The position numbers were made by a program, and so were the translations under genes. Of a stretch of DNA of 16,921 bases, positions 1-7,349 are shown piece after piece. This DNA comes from Lachnospiraceae bacterium UBA7109 (GTDB lineage Bacteria; Bacillota; Clostridia; Lachnospirales; Lachnospiraceae), in assembly GCA_002492335.1 (NCBI GenBank), contig DKYD01000097.1:1-16921 (forward strand), read 5' to 3'. Below the pieces are notes generated by a model. It saw only the letters and a program-made list of their open reading frames with translations. It was not told the DNA's origin and searched no databases. Each line of letters starts with the position of its first letter. The stretch's first letter is position 1.

Positions 1-1
1 C

Positions 2-2755
2 AAAAGTCACTTCATAACAGGAGATAAACTGGAGAAAAAAGGATCTGTAGAATTACATAAGAAGTCATCAGATCCCGCACTTACCGACAATAATACATGT
101 TATTCCCTTGCGGGCGCGAAATATGGTCTGTATCTGGATGGTCATGGGGAATCTCCGGTTGCAACGCTTGTGACTGATAAGAATGGATATGCTAAAGTGG
201 AAAATATAGCAGAAGGCACATATTGGTTGAAGGAGTTGGAGAATCCAAGAGGATTTTCCATCGATTTAGAATCTCACCTTGTCGTAGTAAACGATGAAAC
301 CACGGCACGGGTAGATGTGACAGATACGGCGCAGCATGATCCGGTCGGAATTCTGCTGCAGAAGAAGGATGCTGAGGATGATACAAAAGGAATACCGGAT
401 GCCGAGTTTACGGTGAAATATTATAAAGGAAACTATGATACCAATCCTGCAAAACAGGGAAAAGATCCGGAAAAAACATGGGTACTAAAAACAGATGAAG
501 ATGGAACAGTGGTAATGGAGGAAGAATATAAGGTATCCGGAGACGAGTTTTATATGGATAATAAAGAGGTTACATATCTTCCGCTTGGTACCGTTACCAT
601 TCAGGAAACTAAAGCAGCCGTGGGATATATGATTAATCCGGAGGTGTTTGTTCGGAAGATTAAGGGGGAAGGAAGTGAAGAGGTTGTTCATACCTACAAT
701 GCTCCGACTGTTCCGGAAATACCGCAGAAGGTACAGATAGAGTTAAGCAAGGTAGACGGAAGCACCGGGGAAGCAAAACCGCAGGGAGCTGCCACGCTGG
801 AAAATGCTGAATATGCGGTTAAAGATTCAGATGGTCAAATTGTAGATACTCTCATTACAGATAAAGAAGGAAAAGCGGTATCGAAAGAACTTCCGGTTGG
901 AATTTATACGGTACAGGAGACAAAAGCATCTAATGGATATGTGGTGGATTCACAGACTTATAAGGTGAGCGCGGACAGTTCGGTGGACGGTCATTCAAGG
1001 GTGTTTCAATATAAATTAACAAGTCCGGAAGAAATCATAAGGGGAGACGTAGAAATCGTTAAATATATTGTGAATTCGGATAAAAGGAAGGAAACCCTGA
1101 AGGGGCTTGCCGGAGTGGAATTTACTTTTACTTCAAATACTACAGGAAAAGTGGTAAAGAAGATCGTGACAGATAAAGATGGATTTGCAACAACGGCCGA
1201 TGAAGGGCATCCAGATGGAAGTTTGATCTATGACACCTATACAGTGACAGAGACCAAGTGTCCGAAAAATGTAATTCCGGTAGAACCGTTTGAGGTAACA
1301 ATTTCAGAAAACAAGGTGACGTTGACAGGAATCTATAAAGAGAATCATCTGATCTTAAGCCCGGCAAGTATTTTGAAAAAAGATAAAAGTACAGGTTTGG
1401 TCATCCCGGTAAAAGATACGGAATTTCGTCTTCTTGATAAAGATAAAACCCCGGTTGTAATGACGAACGATTACCTGGATAAAAAGAAAGAGGTATATGA
1501 GACTTTTAAGACAGATGAGAATGGTCAGTTCACTTTTCCGGAGCGATTAGAATATGGTACGTACTACTTGGAAGAGCTACAGTCGCCGAAAGGATATCTG
1601 AAGGGAGAAATTTTAGAATTCAAAGTAACAGAAAACGCAGACTGGGAGCATCCGCTGATTGTTGAGTATGAAGATGATAATGCAATGGGGCGGATCAGGA
1701 TTCATAAGACGGACAGCAGTAATGGGAAAAATATGAATGGAGTAGTGTTCCATGTTATAGCTGCAGAAGATATTGTGACGCCGGATGGAACGGTACGTCT
1801 GGGAAAGGGTGTGGTCGCTGATACGGTGATTACAGATGCAGAAGGAAATGCAGTGTCAAAAGATCTGTATCTTGGAAAATATGAAGTAAAGGAAGTACAG
1901 ACACTTCCCGGATATGTAAAAGATGAAAAATATTATGAAGTGAAACTGGAGTATAAGGACCAGGAAACATCAATTGTAGAAGAACAGTTAGAGATTAAAA
2001 ATAATCCTACAAAATTAATTATTACAAAAAAAACAAAAGATAAGAATGAAATCTTGAAAGGTGTGAAGTTCCATATATGGAATAAAGATCTGATGCCGGA
2101 GGATGAAGAGAAAAGTAAAGAATCCGGCGGAGAAACCGATGAAGAAAATTCAAAAGATATCTATCAAACAGACGAAAATGGGGAAATCCTGATAGAGTAC
2201 ATCAAGCAGGGAACCTACTGCATACAGGAAGTAGAAACGCTTCCCGGATATCTTCTGGATGAGACAGTTTATGAATTTACCGTTAATGAGAAAGGAGAAA
2301 TTGAAGGAAATACGCTGGGAGTAGGAACGGAAGGTGACGCTGAAAGGGGTAATGATTACACAAAATTAAAGATATCCAAACAGGATGCAACCACAGGAAA
2401 GGAATTACCGGGAGCTGAGCTCGAACTTATTGTGAAGGAGACTGGAGATGTTTGTGAAAAATGGATATCTGGTGAAGAACCCCATTACGTCGAAGCAATT
2501 CCGGTCGGTGATTATATATTAAGAGAGACAAAGGCTCCAGAAGGATATAAAGTTGCAACAGAAGTAGAGTTCACGGTGGAAGAAACCGGAGAAGTAAAGC
2601 AGGTATTAATGAAAGATGAATTGTTGAAAGAAAAAAAGAGTCCGGTTAAAACAGGTGATTCCAGTATGATTTTGGGATTAATAATAGTAATGTTTGCTGC
2701 GGCAGCAATATTTATTTTTGTCTCTGGAAAAAGGAAAGGTCATACAGAAGAATAG
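2..2755 (+). CDS. SpaA/Cna-B repeat surface protein, sortase-anchored (5' truncated)
   Basis: The reading frame is open to the left edge, so the protein starts outside the window. The in-frame GTG at 170 lies inside a repeat and is not the start. About 917 residues are visible. They form roughly eight prealbumin-like SpaA/Cna-B domains, each opening with a Lys-x-Asp/Thr type strand and most closing with Glu-Thr-Lys-x-x-x-Gly-Tyr. The C-terminus is a cell-wall sorting signal: Pro-Val-Lys-Thr-Gly-Asp (motif from 2642), a hydrophobic helix from about 2666 to 2722, then a short basic tail (GKRKGHTEE). Such proteins act as pilin backbones or adhesin stalks, stiffened by Lys-Asn/Asp isopeptide bonds, and are joined to peptidoglycan or other pilins by sortase. 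No sortase gene is in the window, so pilin versus single adhesin cannot be decided. The next gene encodes another surface protein 74 bases downstream. Confidence 0.93.
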   Translation, partial: KSHFITGDKLEKKGSVELHKKSSDPALTDNNTCYSLAGAKYGLYLDGHGESPVATLVTDKNGYAKVENIAEGTYWLKELENPRGFSIDLESHLVVVNDETTARVDVTDTAQHDPVGILLQKKDAEDDTKGIPDAEFTVKYYKGNYDTNPAKQGKDPEKTWVLKTDEDGTVVMEEEYKVSGDEFYMDNKEVTYLPLGTVTIQETKAAVGYMINPEVFVRKIKGEGSEEVVHTYNAPTVPEIPQKVQIELSKVDGSTGEAKPQGAATLENAEYAVKDSDGQIVDTLITDKEGKAVSKELPVGIYTVQETKASNGYVVDSQTYKVSADSSVDGHSRVFQYKLTSPEEIIRGDVEIVKYIVNSDKRKETLKGLAGVEFTFTSNTTGKVVKKIVTDKDGFATTADEGHPDGSLIYDTYTVTETKCPKNVIPVEPFEVTISENKVTLTGIYKENHLILSPASILKKDKSTGLVIPVKDTEFRLLDKDKTPVVMTNDYLDKKKEVYETFKTDENGQFTFPERLEYGTYYLEELQSPKGYLKGEILEFKVTENADWEHPLIVEYEDDNAMGRIRIHKTDSSNGKNMNGVVFHVIAAEDIVTPDGTVRLGKGVVADTVITDAEGNAVSKDLYLGKYEVKEVQTLPGYVKDEKYYEVKLEYKDQETSIVEEQLEIKNNPTKLIITKKTKDKNEILKGVKFHIWNKDLMPEDEEKSKESGGETDEENSKDIYQTDENGEILIEYIKQGTYCIQEVETLPGYLLDETVYEFTVNEKGEIEGNTLGVGTEGDAERGNDYTKLKISKQDATTGKELPGAELELIVKETGDVCEKWISGEEPHYVEAIPVGDYILRETKAPEGYKVATEVEFTVEETGEVKQVLMKDELLKEKKSPVKTGDSSMILGLIIVMFAAAAIFIFVSGKRKGHTEE
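41..2638 (+). repeat. Eight tandem SpaA/Cna-B-like domains
   Basis: Diverged protein-level tandem repeats of about 85 to 120 residues begin near 41, 341, 728, 1043, 1361, 1688, 2009 and 2357. The shared pattern is an N-terminal strand with a Lys (HKKSSD, QKKDAE, SKVDGS, VKYIVN, KKDKST, HKTDSS, TKKTKD, SKQDAT), a middle TDxxG turn, and a late Glu strand followed by Gly-Tyr. The fourth domain keeps the Glu (TVTETKCP) but lacks the Gly-Tyr. The seventh carries an acidic insertion near 2090-2160. The copies are too diverged at DNA level to be recent duplications. Isopeptide bonding is inferred from the family, not shown by the sequence. Confidence 0.8.
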
Positions 2756-2829
2756 GTGTTGCACATGCCAGAAAAAGGAGGTAAAATAATCACAGCAGAA
2801 AAGAAAAGTAGAAGAGGAATGCTGAGATT

Positions 2830-4614
2830 ATGATAAAGAAGAGAATATTATCCGCAGCAACTGCCGTTTCCATTCTGATTTCTGGGACGACGATTCAGGC
2901 AAGAGATATAAGCGGTTATAAAGATGTCAAGGAAAATGAGTGGTATTACCAATATGTAAAAGATGTATCGGAAAAACAGCTTATGACCGGACTTAATGAA
3001 ATGACGTTTGCGCCGGCAGAAAATTTAGCCAGGGCACAATTCGCCACTATCTTATATCGAATGGCGGGGGAGCCAGCAATTACATATGAAAATAAGTATT
3101 CAGATGTTGCTGACGGGCAGTTTTATTCTGTGCCGGTAACATGGGCATCTCAGACAGGGATTATAACCGGGTATAGTAACACCGACAAGTTTGGCCCGGC
3201 AGATTCGCTTACACGTGAGCAGATGGCAACAATGATGTATCGGTATGCAAAAGTTAGTGGAATGGATACATCGGAGGGGGAGAATGTGAGGCAGAACCTG
3301 GCTCCGTTTCCGGATCGAGGCAGGACATACCCATTTGCTTATAATTCTATGAGTTGGGTGGTGGGGAAGAAAATCATTACTGGAGACCGGGGAAATCTCA
3401 ACCCACAGGGTCTTGTAAATCGTGCTGTATGTGCGGCCATGCTGTCCCGTCTTACGGAAGCGGAAAATATACCGGTATGGATAGAACCGGAATATGAGGA
3501 TATATGGGTGGTTGATAAGGAAGCCTGGACTGAGGAAAAGGAGATTGCGGAATCCTTCACTCATGATATTTGTACAGAATGTAAGTTGGATTTAACACAA
3601 TCCTGGCTGGACGAAGATGGGGAACTCGACTGGAAGGAATATGGCAAACTGCATGCACTTACGGAGGATAAAGCAAAAGAAGGAGAACTTGATAAAGAGA
3701 AAACAAATGAAAAGGAAGCGCAACAGATAAAAAGTGAATATCAGAAATATTTAGATGCGCATATACAGATGCATCTTGATAAAGGAGAATCCGGAGAATG
3801 GCATATATCTGATGATATGTTTTCGCATGTGACAGGTTACGAGACCATTAAGCATCCGGAAGAAGGGCACTGGGAAAAGCAGCTTGCCAAGCAGGGACAC
3901 TGGGGTATAGAAGGCTGGCATGAGCCGATGTATGAGGCTCTTTGGATCGTAGACAAGGAAGCATGGACGGAAGAAAAGGAAATAATCGAATATACGGTTC
4001 ATGATGTTTGTACGGATTGCGGAATTGACTTATACCAGGCATTTGAGGATGTCGGAGGATCATGGTTTAATGAAGATGGAATACTGGATTCAAAAGATTA
4101 CACAGCATTTAGAGTTGCACATGCTAAGGCTCATTTGCTTAGTGGAGGATGTGGCGGCTGGCATTCCTCAGCACACACCTACCCGTTTGTGACAGGTTAT
4201 GAGATGGTGCGGCATCCAGAAGAAGGACATTGGGAGAAACGATTGGTAAAAGAAGGATACTGGGATACACCGGGACCGCATAAGCCAGTGTATGAAGACG
4301 TATGGGTGGTAGATCAGAAAGCGTGGAAAGAAACAAAAGAAATAACAGGGAATATGCCGCATGATTTATGTTGGTGTGGCAAGGATCTGACACAAGGATT
4401 TCTGGATGCTGGTGGAACTTTCGTAGGCTATTGGGGCAAGGCTCATAAAGAATACAGTGATTATAAAAAGGCTCACTATGATACATGTGAGAGAACAGGA
4501 AAGTTGGAGCAATCCAAGACCAGTTACACGGTGGTAATCGGATATGAAGAGATTTTTCATCCAGAAGAAGGGCACTGGGAGAAGCGGCTTTTCAAAGAAG
4601 AAGAGTGCGAGTAG
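2830..4614 (+). CDS. Secreted SLH-domain protein with three Cys/His repeat modules
   Basis: 594 residues. A signal peptide covers residues 1-24 (basic MIKKR, hydrophobic core, likely cleavage after TIQA). Three S-layer homology domains follow at about 28-80, 86-141 and 157-210, with typical features such as the YRMAG end and the TREQMATMMYRYA helix. SLH triplets bind secondary cell-wall polymer, so the protein is probably displayed on the surface without covalent anchoring. Residues 219-594 hold three copies of an unnamed module with an opening W-x-V-D-x-x-A-W, a Cys pair, a distal His pair, and the closing motif HPEEGHWEK. The start ATG overlaps the stop of an upstream 22-codon frame, and its own ribosome site is weak (AGAAGAGGA, 2811-2819). 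The enzyme or ligand function is unknown. The gene sits 74 bases after the sortase-anchored protein and 42 before the next gene. Confidence 0.9.
   Translation: MIKKRILSAATAVSILISGTTIQARDISGYKDVKENEWYYQYVKDVSEKQLMTGLNEMTFAPAENLARAQFATILYRMAGEPAITYENKYSDVADGQFYSVPVTWASQTGIITGYSNTDKFGPADSLTREQMATMMYRYAKVSGMDTSEGENVRQNLAPFPDRGRTYPFAYNSMSWVVGKKIITGDRGNLNPQGLVNRAVCAAMLSRLTEAENIPVWIEPEYEDIWVVDKEAWTEEKEIAESFTHDICTECKLDLTQSWLDEDGELDWKEYGKLHALTEDKAKEGELDKEKTNEKEAQQIKSEYQKYLDAHIQMHLDKGESGEWHISDDMFSHVTGYETIKHPEEGHWEKQLAKQGHWGIEGWHEPMYEALWIVDKEAWTEEKEIIEYTVHDVCTDCGIDLYQAFEDVGGSWFNEDGILDSKDYTAFRVAHAKAHLLSGGCGGWHSSAHTYPFVTGYEMVRHPEEGHWEKRLVKEGYWDTPGPHKPVYEDVWVVDQKAWKETKEITGNMPHDLCWCGKDLTQGFLDAGGTFVGYWGKAHKEYSDYKKAHYDTCERTGKLEQSKTSYTVVIGYEEIFHPEEGHWEKRLFKEEECE
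3484..4611 (+). repeat. Three tandem Cys/His modules in the SLH protein
   Basis: Module boundaries are about 3484-3906, 3922-4263 and 4285-4611. Each contains, in order: W-x-V-D-x-x-A-W; His-Asp-x-Cys; a Cys pair (C248/C251, C394/C397, C514/C516); an Ala-His-x-x-x-His or Cys pair (H311/H315, H431/H435, H549/C553); and HPEEGHWEK with a following Lys (from residues 342, 462 and 577). Cys pair plus His pair suggests a structural metal site such as zinc. Module 1 has about 26 extra charged residues between the pairs. From memory, similar 'VVDK-A-W' and 'C-x-x-C-G' segments occur in other clostridial surface proteins, but I cannot name a family. Confidence 0.8.
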
Positions 4615-4656
4615 TATGGAATACACAGGAAAATATTTTTGGGAGGGAAATTAAAA

Positions 4657-5217
4657 ATGCTGAATAAGACAATAGAAAGTGAATTGAATATTGCTGCATC
4701 GAAGAAGAAATGGCTTATATATATGATTATATACATATTGAGTCTGGTTTGTACAGCTGCAACTTTGTTTGTATACCTTACGCATAGAACGGATTATTAT
4801 ATGATTATGATTATTTTAATGCTTGTTATGCTGTTATTGAATGCCTGGTGGGTGAGAAAATTATCAGCCAAAACTCAGTCTGTTATGGCGAACTTGATGA
4901 TGAATGATGATTCACTTCTGATCAGTTACAGTAATGTTGAGTATGGAGAAAAATCTGTGAATATAGTTGTGACTGTACCATATGATCAGATACAGCGGCT
5001 TGAATATAGTGACCGACTGGATGCATTCCGTTTTGTTGGAAAATTTGATGTGCGTATGGATGGACAGAAAGCAGAGATTGCACGAGGCGATGAGTGGGTG
5101 CTGTATGTAAAGGATGATGATTCTTTAGCAGAAGAGCTTGAAAAGAGTACAAAACAACATATCATATCTGTTGGTTCTAAGACAGAAAAATGGGGAATAA
5201 GTATCAGGAATTTATAA
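4657..5217 (+). CDS. Small membrane protein, two TM helices plus cytosolic beta-rich domain
   Basis: 186 residues from the ATG at 4657, chosen because GGGAGGG at 4641-4647 lies nine bases upstream. The in-frame TTG at 4639 has no comparable site. Residues 20-40 and 47-67 are hydrophobic and form a hairpin of two membrane helices with a short HRTDYY turn. Residues 85-160 look like alternating beta strands (LLISYSNVEYGEKSVNIVV, YDQIQRLEY, WVLYVKDDD), with a helical tail. This architecture resembles YcxB-like or bacterial PH-like membrane proteins, but no diagnostic motif was recognised, so the function is unknown. It lies 42 bases after the SLH gene and 18 before the nucleotidyltransferase, consistent with one transcript. 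Confidence 0.8.
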   Translation: MLNKTIESELNIAASKKKWLIYMIIYILSLVCTAATLFVYLTHRTDYYMIMIILMLVMLLLNAWWVRKLSAKTQSVMANLMMNDDSLLISYSNVEYGEKSVNIVVTVPYDQIQRLEYSDRLDAFRFVGKFDVRMDGQKAEIARGDEWVLYVKDDDSLAEELEKSTKQHIISVGSKTEKWGISIRNL

Positions 5218-5235
5218 GAATAAGGGGGTTGTTTG

Positions 5236-6162
5236 ATGAACAAACCAGTATTAGTGATTATGGCGGCCGGGATGGGAAGCCGTTATGGCGGGCTTAAGCA
5301 GATTGACCCGGTAGATGAAGAAGGTCATATTATTATGGACTTTTCTATTTATGATGCGAAAAAGGCGGGATTTGAAAAAGTAATTTTTATTATTAAGAAG
5401 GAAAATGAGCAGGATTTTAAGGCTGCTGTAGGCAACCGGATATCGGAACAGATGGAGGTAGCTTATGTGTTCCAGGAGCTTTCAAATCTTCCGGAGGGCT
5501 ATCAGGTCCCGGAAGGAAGGATAAAACCATGGGGAACAGCACATGCAGTTCTTAGCTGCATCGATGAGGTGGATGGACCATTCGCGGTAATTAATGCAGA
5601 TGATTATTATGGAAGGGAAGCATTCCGGCTGATTTATGATTATCTTTCCACGCATACAGATGATGAAAAGTATCGTTATACGATGGTGGGATATCAGCTC
5701 GGAAATACTGTGACAGACAATGGACATGTGGCGCGTGGGATTTGTGAATTGGATGAAAGCGGCAGGCTGTTGGAAATTCATGAAAGAACCCGTATCGAGA
5801 AGAGAAATGGTGGAATTGCTTATTCAGAAGATGATGGAAATACATGGACAGAAGTGTCTGCGGACGCCATTGTTTCTATGAATATGTGGGGATTTACTTA
5901 TAGCATTCTGGAAGAGATTAAGGGCGGATTTCCGGGCTTTCTGGATGAAGGGCTTAAGAAGAATCCGATGAAATGCGAGTATTTTCTGCCGGCTGTTGTA
6001 AGCAGGCTGACAGAAACAGACCGTGCGTCTGTTGCGGTATTAAAGTCGGCTGATAAATGGTATGGCGTTACTTACAAGGAGGATAAACCGACAGTTGTTG
6101 CTGCAATCCGAAAAATGAAGGAAGAAGGCCTTTATCCTCAGAAATTATGGGCGGACAGATAG
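5236..6162 (+). CDS. Sugar-phosphate nucleotidyltransferase-like protein
   Basis: 308 residues from the ATG at 5236, preceded by AAGGGGG at 5222-5228; the in-frame TTG immediately upstream is less likely. The N-terminus is a GT-A nucleotidyltransferase fold: nucleotide-binding loop AAGMGSRYGGLKQ at residues 10-22, KPWGTAHAV at 97-105 (base/sugar contact region), and INADDYYG at 119-126 with the metal-binding Asp pair. The family joins NTP to sugar-1-phosphate, releasing pyrophosphate and giving a nucleotide sugar. The specific sugar cannot be read from the sequence. The loop departs from the usual G-x-G-T-R-L seen in RmlA/GalU, so it is probably a distinct subfamily. galE follows 24 bases later, which suggests that UDP-hexose supply is the shared pathway; that link is inference. 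Confidence 0.85.
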   Translation: MNKPVLVIMAAGMGSRYGGLKQIDPVDEEGHIIMDFSIYDAKKAGFEKVIFIIKKENEQDFKAAVGNRISEQMEVAYVFQELSNLPEGYQVPEGRIKPWGTAHAVLSCIDEVDGPFAVINADDYYGREAFRLIYDYLSTHTDDEKYRYTMVGYQLGNTVTDNGHVARGICELDESGRLLEIHERTRIEKRNGGIAYSEDDGNTWTEVSADAIVSMNMWGFTYSILEEIKGGFPGFLDEGLKKNPMKCEYFLPAVVSRLTETDRASVAVLKSADKWYGVTYKEDKPTVVAAIRKMKEEGLYPQKLWADR

Positions 6163-6186
6163 AATCACAGAGAGGAGGAATCACAG

Positions 6187-7215
6187 ATGGCAAAGATATT
6201 AATTACAGGCGGCGCCGGTTACATAGGCAGCCATACCGCACTGGAACTTTTAAATGAAGGTTACGAGGTAGTGGTATATGATAATCTCTGCAATTCTTCC
6301 AAAGAGTCATTGAAAAGAGTGGAAGGGCTGACCGGAAAAAAAATTGCATTTTATGAGGGTGATGTACTGGATGAGGCAGAACTTGGAAAAATATTTAACA
6401 AGGAGAAGATTGACGCAGTGATCCACTGCGCCGCTCTCAAAGCAGTCGGTGAATCTGTAAAGATGCCATTGGAATATTATAAAAATAATATTATGGGGAC
6501 GCTTGTCCTTATGGACGTTATGAGAAAGAAGAACGTAAAAAATATTGTGTTCAGCTCATCGGCAACTGTCTATGGCAGTCCGGAGGAGATGCCGATTACA
6601 GAAGAATGTCCGAAAGGGCAGTGTACGAACCCATATGGCTGGACGAAGTCCATGATGGAGCAGATTATGTCAGATCTGCAGAAATCTGACCCGGAATGGA
6701 ACGTTATCCTGCTTCGGTATTTTAATCCGGTAGGAGCGCACGAAAGCGGACAGATTGGAGAGGATCCGAAAGGGATTCCGAATAATCTGATGCCGTATAT
6801 TTCCCAGGTGGCAGTCGGAAAGCTTGAAAAGCTTGGTGTATTTGGCGACGACTATGACACGCCGGATGGAACAGGTGTAAGAGATTATATTCATGTGGTA
6901 GATCTGGCGGTCGGGCATGTGAAAGCAATTAATTATATTTTTACCAATCCGGGACTGGATGTGATTAACCTTGGAACGGGAGCAGGTTATTCTGTACTTG
7001 ATATGGTAAAGGCATTTGGAAAGGCCTGTGGGAAAGAGATACCATATGAGGTTAAGCCGAGACGGGAAGGAGATATTGCCATGTGCTATGCAGATCCTTC
7101 CAAGGCAGAAAAGGTTCTTGGATGGAAGGCTGAGCGTGGACTTGATAAGATGTGTGAAGATTCCTGGAGATGGCAGAGCCGGAATCCGCAAGGATATCAC
7201 GAAAAACATTTTTGA
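6187..7215 (+). CDS. galE: UDP-glucose 4-epimerase
   Basis: 342 residues, close to the usual 338. It interconverts UDP-glucose and UDP-galactose in the cytoplasm using tightly bound NAD. This is an extended short-chain dehydrogenase. The Rossmann loop GGAGYIG is at residues 8-14. The Asp-Asn motif YDNLCNSS at 31-38 contacts NAD. The catalytic Ser/Thr segment SSSATVYG is at 123-130, and the Tyr-x-x-x-Lys pair is Y150/K154 within NPYGWTK. RYFNPVGAH and RDYIHVVDLA, typical of GalE substrate loops, follow. A strong AGAGGAGG site precedes the ATG. It is the last gene before a clear terminator. Products would feed galactose catabolism (Leloir pathway) or cell-wall and capsule glycans. No galK or galT is in the window, so a biosynthetic use beside surface proteins is plausible. 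Confidence 0.96.
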   Translation: MAKILITGGAGYIGSHTALELLNEGYEVVVYDNLCNSSKESLKRVEGLTGKKIAFYEGDVLDEAELGKIFNKEKIDAVIHCAALKAVGESVKMPLEYYKNNIMGTLVLMDVMRKKNVKNIVFSSSATVYGSPEEMPITEECPKGQCTNPYGWTKSMMEQIMSDLQKSDPEWNVILLRYFNPVGAHESGQIGEDPKGIPNNLMPYISQVAVGKLEKLGVFGDDYDTPDGTGVRDYIHVVDLAVGHVKAINYIFTNPGLDVINLGTGAGYSVLDMVKAFGKACGKEIPYEVKPRREGDIAMCYADPSKAEKVLGWKAERGLDKMCEDSWRWQSRNPQGYHEKHF

Positions 7216-7236
7216 ATGGGTTTGAAAAATATATAG

Positions 7237-7270
7237 AAAATACCGGCGGTCGTGTGTCTGCCGGTATTTT
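7237..7270 (+). terminator. Rho-independent terminator after galE
   Basis: A perfect 11-bp inverted repeat: AAAATACCGGC (7237-7247) and GCCGGTATTTT (7260-7270) around a 12-base loop. The 3' arm ends in a run of T continuing to 7271. It closes the upstream transcription unit 22 bases after the galE stop. Confidence 0.9.
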
Positions 7271-7281
7271 TGTGTCTGTGC

Positions 7282-7310
7282 TTCCATTTTTGGAAAAAAG
7301 GTGTTATAAT
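7282..7310 (+). promoter_or_regulatory. Extended -10 promoter for gdpP-rplI-dnaB
   Basis: A perfect TATAAT at 7305-7310 is preceded by TG one base upstream (TGTTATAAT), the extended -10 form. There is no good -35 box: TTCCAT at 7282-7287 sits at 17 bases but matches poorly. The -35 zone is instead a small palindrome, TTCCA-TTTT-TGGAA (7282-7295). The start would be near 7317, giving a leader of about 33 bases. The element lies directly between the galE terminator and gdpP. Confidence 0.75.
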
Positions 7311-7349
7311 GCAGTATGCAACTTTTTGTTTTTTTCTGAGGGAAGTAAT

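Noticed and set aside
170..172. GTG as the start of the SpaA protein
   Set aside because: The frame is open to base 2 and the upstream codons encode the beginning of the same SpaA domain, so the gene is truncated by the window edge.
3100..3564. Minus-strand 154-residue frame opposite the SLH gene
   Set aside because: It is a mirror of the coding strand with no ribosome site and no plausible protein features, and it overlaps a clear gene.
7170..7349. Longer start for gdpP overlapping galE
   Set aside because: It would translate through the galE terminator and the gdpP promoter, and the residues show no family features.
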